Part shown: positions 6,412-9,333 of the stretch, piece after piece
How the letters are laid out: the number at the start of each line of letters is the position of its first letter
Position numbering within the stretch: the first letter of the stretch is position 1
DNA from: JBDKTK01 sp964556675
GTDB lineage: Bacteria > Desulfobacterota > Syntrophia > Syntrophales > UBA4778
Assembly: GCA_964556675.1 (NCBI GenBank)
Contig: CAZKYN010000127.1
Span: forward strand, 1-9,333
Length of the DNA: 9,333 nucleotides
Direction: 5' to 3'
The notes under the pieces: generated by a model
Told to the model about the DNA's origin: nothing
Databases searched by the model: none
What the model saw: the letters and a program-made list of their open reading frames with translations, nothing else
Translations under genes and position numbers: made by a program

Positions 6412-6878
6412 ATGAGACACCTCTCGAGGCATCTTTTCGCCGCATCGGCGCCTTTCCAGCCTTCCACCACGGTCTTTTTCCCGATTTCAAGCTCCTTGTA
6501 GATATCGAAGAAATTCTCTATCTCCCTCAGCCAGTGCACCTGGACGCCGCTCAGGTCGCTGATCCCGTCAAACCTCGGGTCGGCCGTCGGGACCGCCAGG
6601 ATTTTCATATCCTGCCCCTGCTCGTCCCTCATGAGGAGGACGCCCACGGGCCTGACCTCCATCCGGCAGCCGGGGAATGTAGGCTCTTCCACTATGATTA
6701 TCACGTCGAGAGGGTCCCCGTCCGGGGCCAGCGTATTTTCCAGGAATCCATAATCCGCGGGGTAATGGACGGACGAATACAGGACCCTGTCCAGCCTTAT
6801 TATGCCCGATTCGTGGTCCATCTCATATTTGTTCCTGCTTCCCCTAGGAATTTCCACCACTGCGGTGAAGCGGTCCAT
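6393..6878 (-). CDS. ppa: inorganic pyrophosphatase, family I
   Basis: This 161-residue soluble enzyme hydrolyses pyrophosphate to two phosphates and so pulls biosynthetic reactions forward. It shows family I motifs in order: the substrate-binding start VVEIPRGSRNKYE (7-19), the YPADYGFLENT segment (39-49), the signature DGDPLDVI (53-60) with the metal-binding aspartates Asp53, Asp55 and Asp58, the PVGVLLMRDEQGQDMKILAVP stretch, in which Asp85 and Asp90 lie (77-97), and the DIYKELE segment (125-131) before WKGADAA. Length is normal, slightly shorter than the E. coli enzyme. The ribosome binding site GGGAGGAGGG lies just before ATG 6878. It is transcribed away from the parvulin gene (110 bp between starts) and its last six codons overlap the tail of the FGGY kinase gene. 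All catalytic residues that I can check are present. Confidence 0.95.
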   Translation of the reverse strand: MDRFTAVVEIPRGSRNKYEMDHESGIIRLDRVLYSSVHYPADYGFLENTLAPDGDPLDVIIIVEEPTFPGCRMEVRPVGVLLMRDEQGQDMKILAVPTADPRFDGISDLSGVQVHWLREIENFFDIYKELEIGKKTVVEGWKGADAAKRCLERCLIQPPLG

Positions 6879-6931
6879 TTCCCTCCTCCCGGAAATCCCT
6901 GTATCAAGCCTGTATCAGGCAAAATAAAATA

Positions 6932-6958
6932 TTGACATACCGGCTCAATTATTATTCT
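6932..6958 (+). promoter_or_regulatory. possible promoter of the parvulin lipoprotein gene
   Basis: A perfect TTGACA (6932-6937) stands in AT-rich sequence. The best -10 match is TATTCT (6953-6958, four of six) at a short 15-bp spacing, so the -35 box is convincing but the -10 box is weak. It lies 31-57 bp before the start codon in the divergent gap with the pyrophosphatase gene. Confidence 0.45.
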
Positions 6959-6988
6959 CTCAAAATCTGAAAATTGGAAGGAGACAAA

Positions 6989-8080
6989 ATGAAGAGCAGA
7001 ACCCTTAAAATCCTGGCGGTGCTTGCATCGATCATTCTGGCCGCCTCGGCATGCAGCAAAACGGAAACCCCCTCGGATACGGGGGCCCAGCAGAACGCGC
7101 CCGGAGTTTCCGCGCCGGCTGCCGCCGCCCCGGCTGCGCCCGAGCAGGCGACCGGCCCCTTAGCCCCCGGTTTTTCACCGCCGGCCGGCATCGTCGCCGA
7201 AGTTGATGGAAAGCAGCTCACAGAGGCGAAACTCGAGCAGGATTACCAGAGAATGTATGGACTCCTGAAGCAGAAATTGCCCGAGGACAAGTTCAAAGAG
7301 GAGGCGCCCAAGATCAAATCCCGCCTGGTAACCGATTTCATAATGGTGACCCTGCTGGGAAATGAAATTGCAAAGAGGAATATCAAGGCATCGGACAAGG
7401 AGGTCGAAACCGAGATCAACAACCTGAAAGCCTCGCTGAAACCGGGCGCCACGATCGAAGAGCAACTGAAAAAAAGCAACGCGACATATGAGCAGCTGAA
7501 GCAGGACACCGCCTTCGGCATAAAGGTGAGCAAACTCGTTAAGCAGTACGGCGGCGCCAAGCTAAAACCCAAGGACAAGGACATCAAGGCATTCTACAAT
7601 CAGAACAGAGATAAATTCAACCTTCCGGAAAGGGTCCATGCGCGTCATATCCTGATATCCGTCGCGAAGACCGATGACGACAAGGCAAAGGCGGAGAAAA
7701 AGGCCAAGGCCGAGGACGTCCGCGCCAAGCTTGTGGGCGGCGCCGATTTTGCCCAGCTTGCCAACCTGTTCTCGGATTGCCCGAGCAAAAAATACGGCGG
7801 CGATCTGGGCACCTTCCCCCGAGGCCAGATGGTCAAGGCCTTTGAGGACGCCGCGTTTTCGCAGAATGTCAAGGACATAGGGCCGGTCGTCCAGACTGAT
7901 TTCGGCTACCATGTCATCCAGGTGCTCGAAAAGTTCCCGGCCGGAATGAAGCCGCTGGATGCCGAAGCGAAGAAAATGATATCCCAGCACCTGGAGAGGC
8001 AAAACCAGATAAGCGCCTACCAGAAGCTGCTTCAGCAATTGAGGGACAAGGCCAAAATAGCCGTATACAAGCAGTACTGA
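6989..8080 (+). CDS. parvulin-type peptidyl-prolyl isomerase lipoprotein (PpiC/SurA/PrsA-like)
   Basis: The 363-residue product is probably an envelope folding factor. ATG 6989 is chosen because GGAAGGAG sits five bases upstream and the sequence then opens with a lipoprotein signal: MKSRTLK, a hydrophobic core and ASAC, with Cys22 as the lipidated residue. An Ala/Pro-rich tether (about 28-68) follows. Residues 69-210 form a helical SurA-N/chaperone-like module (VAEVDGKQLTEAKLEQDY...). Residues 216-312 are a parvulin domain with VHARHILI (216-223), SDCPSKKYGGDLGTF (262-276) and FGYHVIQV (305-312). His220, Cys264 and His308 match conserved active-site positions, so isomerase activity is likely. 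A helical tail (330-360) follows. It would assist folding of exported proteins from the periplasmic side of a membrane. The upstream TTG at 6974 is in frame but offers no better signal peptide. No client gene adjoins it. Confidence 0.92.
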   Translation: MKSRTLKILAVLASIILAASACSKTETPSDTGAQQNAPGVSAPAAAAPAAPEQATGPLAPGFSPPAGIVAEVDGKQLTEAKLEQDYQRMYGLLKQKLPEDKFKEEAPKIKSRLVTDFIMVTLLGNEIAKRNIKASDKEVETEINNLKASLKPGATIEEQLKKSNATYEQLKQDTAFGIKVSKLVKQYGGAKLKPKDKDIKAFYNQNRDKFNLPERVHARHILISVAKTDDDKAKAEKKAKAEDVRAKLVGGADFAQLANLFSDCPSKKYGGDLGTFPRGQMVKAFEDAAFSQNVKDIGPVVQTDFGYHVIQVLEKFPAGMKPLDAEAKKMISQHLERQNQISAYQKLLQQLRDKAKIAVYKQY

Positions 8081-8117
8081 TTCAGCCTGCAGCTCTGCCC
8101 TGCGAAGGGAGGTCGCA

Positions 8118-8198
8118 ATGTCCGATGAGGATATTAGCCTCCGGAGCCGGAAATGGAAGAGCGGAAATACGATGGCCGGGAGGTCGGCAGGGTACTAA
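8118..8198 (+). CDS. possible 26-residue small ORF
   Basis: ATG 8118 is preceded by an excellent GGGAGG ribosome binding site at five bases and opens a frame of 26 codons ending in TAA at 8196-8198. The product would read MSDEDISLRSRKWKSGNTMA and end GRSAGY. It is soluble and basic overall, with no recognisable domain. It begins 37 bp after the parvulin stop and could be co-transcribed with it. The stop codon lies inside a hairpin (8185-8211). It may be a true small protein, a leader peptide, or the remnant of a longer decayed gene; coding is unproven. Confidence 0.35.
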   Translation: MSDEDISLRSRKWKSGNTMAGRSAGY

Positions 8199-8211
8199 GT
8201 AACCCTGTCCG
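8185..8211 (+). terminator. GC-rich hairpin after the parvulin gene, terminator-like but lacking a T-tract
   Basis: CGG-CAGGGT (8185-8193) pairs with ACCCTG-T-CCG (8202-8211) with one bulged T and an eight-base loop. It is the strongest simple hairpin downstream of the parvulin gene. What follows (GCCTGATCC) is not T-rich, so it may stabilise a 3' end or block RNases rather than act as an intrinsic terminator. Confidence 0.4.
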
Positions 8212-8556
8212 GCCTGATCCTGGAGGCGCTTTACACACCCGCAGACCCGGCCGATTTGATTGCCTCCGGGAACTCGGCTTCCCCGGAGCCGCTCCCTTCG
8301 TGAGGGGAAAACAGATCCAACCCAGTCCCTGAAAAGCGCGTCAGAAGGACAGTAAAATTTTGTCGAAGACCTCTCTGTTTCATTTCAAAACCCAATCGTA
8401 TTTTTCAAACCGGGCCCTTTTCAACAAGATCATGGGGAAATTAAGTTTTCCACGGGAATTCCGATACATAGATCATGGTTGGACGCACGCAAGTCTGTGA
8501 AGCTGCCGCAATAGTTGCTGCGGAGAAATTAATCTATTTAAAAACAGGTATTTGCA
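8199..8556 (+). other. structured non-coding stretch upstream of the FIST gene
   Basis: No convincing gene is visible here. On the plus strand several helices can form in series: 8219-8227 with 8262-8270 (nine pairs, one G-U); CTCCGGG (8264-8270) with CCCGGAG (8282-8288), which competes with the first; CGGCT (8275-8279) with AGCCG (8287-8291); CCCT (8294-8297) with AGGG (8303-8306); GTCCCTGA (8325-8332) with TCAG-AA-GGAC (8341-8350); TGGGGAA (8433-8439) with TTTTCCA (8446-8452); and CCGCA (8506-8510) with TGCGG (8519-8523). A nine-base direct repeat AGATCATGG occurs at 8427 and 8470. No known riboswitch consensus was recognised. The FIST promoter should also lie here, but I could not identify it. 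Confidence 0.4.
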
Positions 8557-9333
8557 ATGGACAAGGACCGCCTGAGGGCCAGGATCGGCCGGTCGCTCTC
8601 CAGGGATGAAAGGCAGGCTGTCCGTGAGCTGCGGCAGGCTGTCGACCGGCCCGGATTAAATGCCGTAGTTTTTTTCTGCTCTTCGAACTATGACCTGCAA
8701 AAGCTCGGCCGGGAGCTTGACGCGAATTTCGATTGTCCCCTGATCGGCTGTACGACGGCGGGCGAGATTTCCTCGTTCGGTTACCAGGAGGGAGGCATTG
8801 TCGCCGCGGGGATATGCTCCCCCGAGGTGAGGGTCCACAGCCATATCATCTCCCCTCTGAGCAGATATTCCCTGAGCGAGGCCGGGAAGCTGGCGTCCTG
8901 CATAAGATCAGACCTTTCTCTCTTTAGCGATTTCGAGAGGGACCGGATGTTCGGGTTCATCCTTATTGACGGCCTTTCCATGCTGGAAGAGGTCACGATA
9001 GCCTCCCTGTTCACCTCTTTTGAAGGCATTCCCATCATCGGGGGCTCTGCCGGAGATGACCGGCAATTCAAGAAAACATACATTTACCATGACGGGCAGT
9101 TCATCCCGGATGCCGCCGTCTTCACAGTATTCGAGACAACCCTTCCCTTCCGGATCTTTCAGACCCAGCATTTCCAGCCTACCGAGAAAATGATCGTGAT
9201 CACGGGCGCAGAACCTGAAAAGCTCATAATTACGGAAATTAACGGAAAACCCGCAGCCCTGGAATACGCCCGCATCCCCGGTCTGGAGCCGAACCGGCTC
9301 AGCCCGGCCGTTTTGCCCGCAAACCCTCTGCTT
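8557..9333 (+). CDS. FIST-domain sensory protein (3' end cut by window edge)
   Basis: An open frame begins at ATG 8557, preceded by a modest AGGT site, and stays open for 259 codons to the edge. It has the hallmarks of the FIST_N domain: AVVFFCSSNYDL (36-47), IGCTTAGEISSFGYQEGGIV (63-82) and the later IIGGSAGDD (160-168). Residues from about 195 onward (PFRIFQTQHFQPTEKMIVIT, then ITEINGKPAALEYAR) match the start of the FIST_C domain, and the tail LSPAVLPANPLL resembles its conserved 'nPl' element. FIST domains are thought to sense small ligands, perhaps amino acids, and occur alone or in front of kinase, GGDEF or chemoreceptor outputs. Whether an output domain follows cannot be seen. There is no signal peptide, so it is probably cytoplasmic. 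Confidence 0.9.
   Translation, partial: MDKDRLRARIGRSLSRDERQAVRELRQAVDRPGLNAVVFFCSSNYDLQKLGRELDANFDCPLIGCTTAGEISSFGYQEGGIVAAGICSPEVRVHSHIISPLSRYSLSEAGKLASCIRSDLSLFSDFERDRMFGFILIDGLSMLEEVTIASLFTSFEGIPIIGGSAGDDRQFKKTYIYHDGQFIPDAAVFTVFETTLPFRIFQTQHFQPTEKMIVITGAEPEKLIITEINGKPAALEYARIPGLEPNRLSPAVLPANPLL

Noticed and set aside
8470..8530. possible c-di-GMP (GEMM) riboswitch upstream of the FIST gene, prompted by a GACGCA stretch
   Set aside because: The expected GCAAAGCC-type continuation, tetraloop and receptor elements are absent, so the resemblance is limited to six bases.

Overview
The window looks like chromosomal DNA from a Gram-negative bacterium of moderately high GC content. One protein has an SPase I-type signal peptide and DUF4124, and another is a lipoprotein with a parvulin domain, so an outer envelope is likely. 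Together with the PAS-GGDEF, FIST and DUF3303-like genes, this suggests an environmental, perhaps anaerobic, lineage such as Desulfobacterota or Nitrospirota. That placement is inference from gene flavour only. I found no rRNA, tRNA, insertion sequence, phage gene or CRISPR array.

Layout. At the left edge two small genes run leftward (1-156, cut by the edge, and 184-441, DUF3303-like). They diverge from a Clp1/Grc3-type polynucleotide kinase (653-1540). A J-domain/TPR protein follows (1763-2455) and converges on a secreted DUF4124 protein (2494-2931, minus). A 436-bp AT-rich gap carrying stacked inverted repeats precedes a PAS-PAS-GGDEF diguanylate cyclase (3368-4693). Next come an FGGY-family sugar kinase that most likely starts at TTG 4849 behind a clear sigma70-type promoter, a family I inorganic pyrophosphatase on the minus strand overlapping it tail to tail by 19 bp, and, diverging from the pyrophosphatase, a PpiC/SurA-like peptidyl-prolyl isomerase lipoprotein (6989-8080). 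The window ends with a 476-bp stretch holding a 26-codon ORF and several predicted hairpins, then the start of a FIST-domain sensor gene (8557 to the edge).

How the genes fit together. No single pathway links them; this looks like a housekeeping and signalling neighbourhood with mostly monocistronic units. Two loose themes can be seen. One is signalling (diguanylate cyclase and FIST sensor). The other is protein folding (J-domain/TPR protein and parvulin lipoprotein). I see no strong evidence for a new multi-gene system. The most interesting pieces are the bacterial Clp1-type kinase, the structured segment upstream of the FIST gene with two mutually exclusive helices, and the inverted-repeat cluster upstream of the cyclase.
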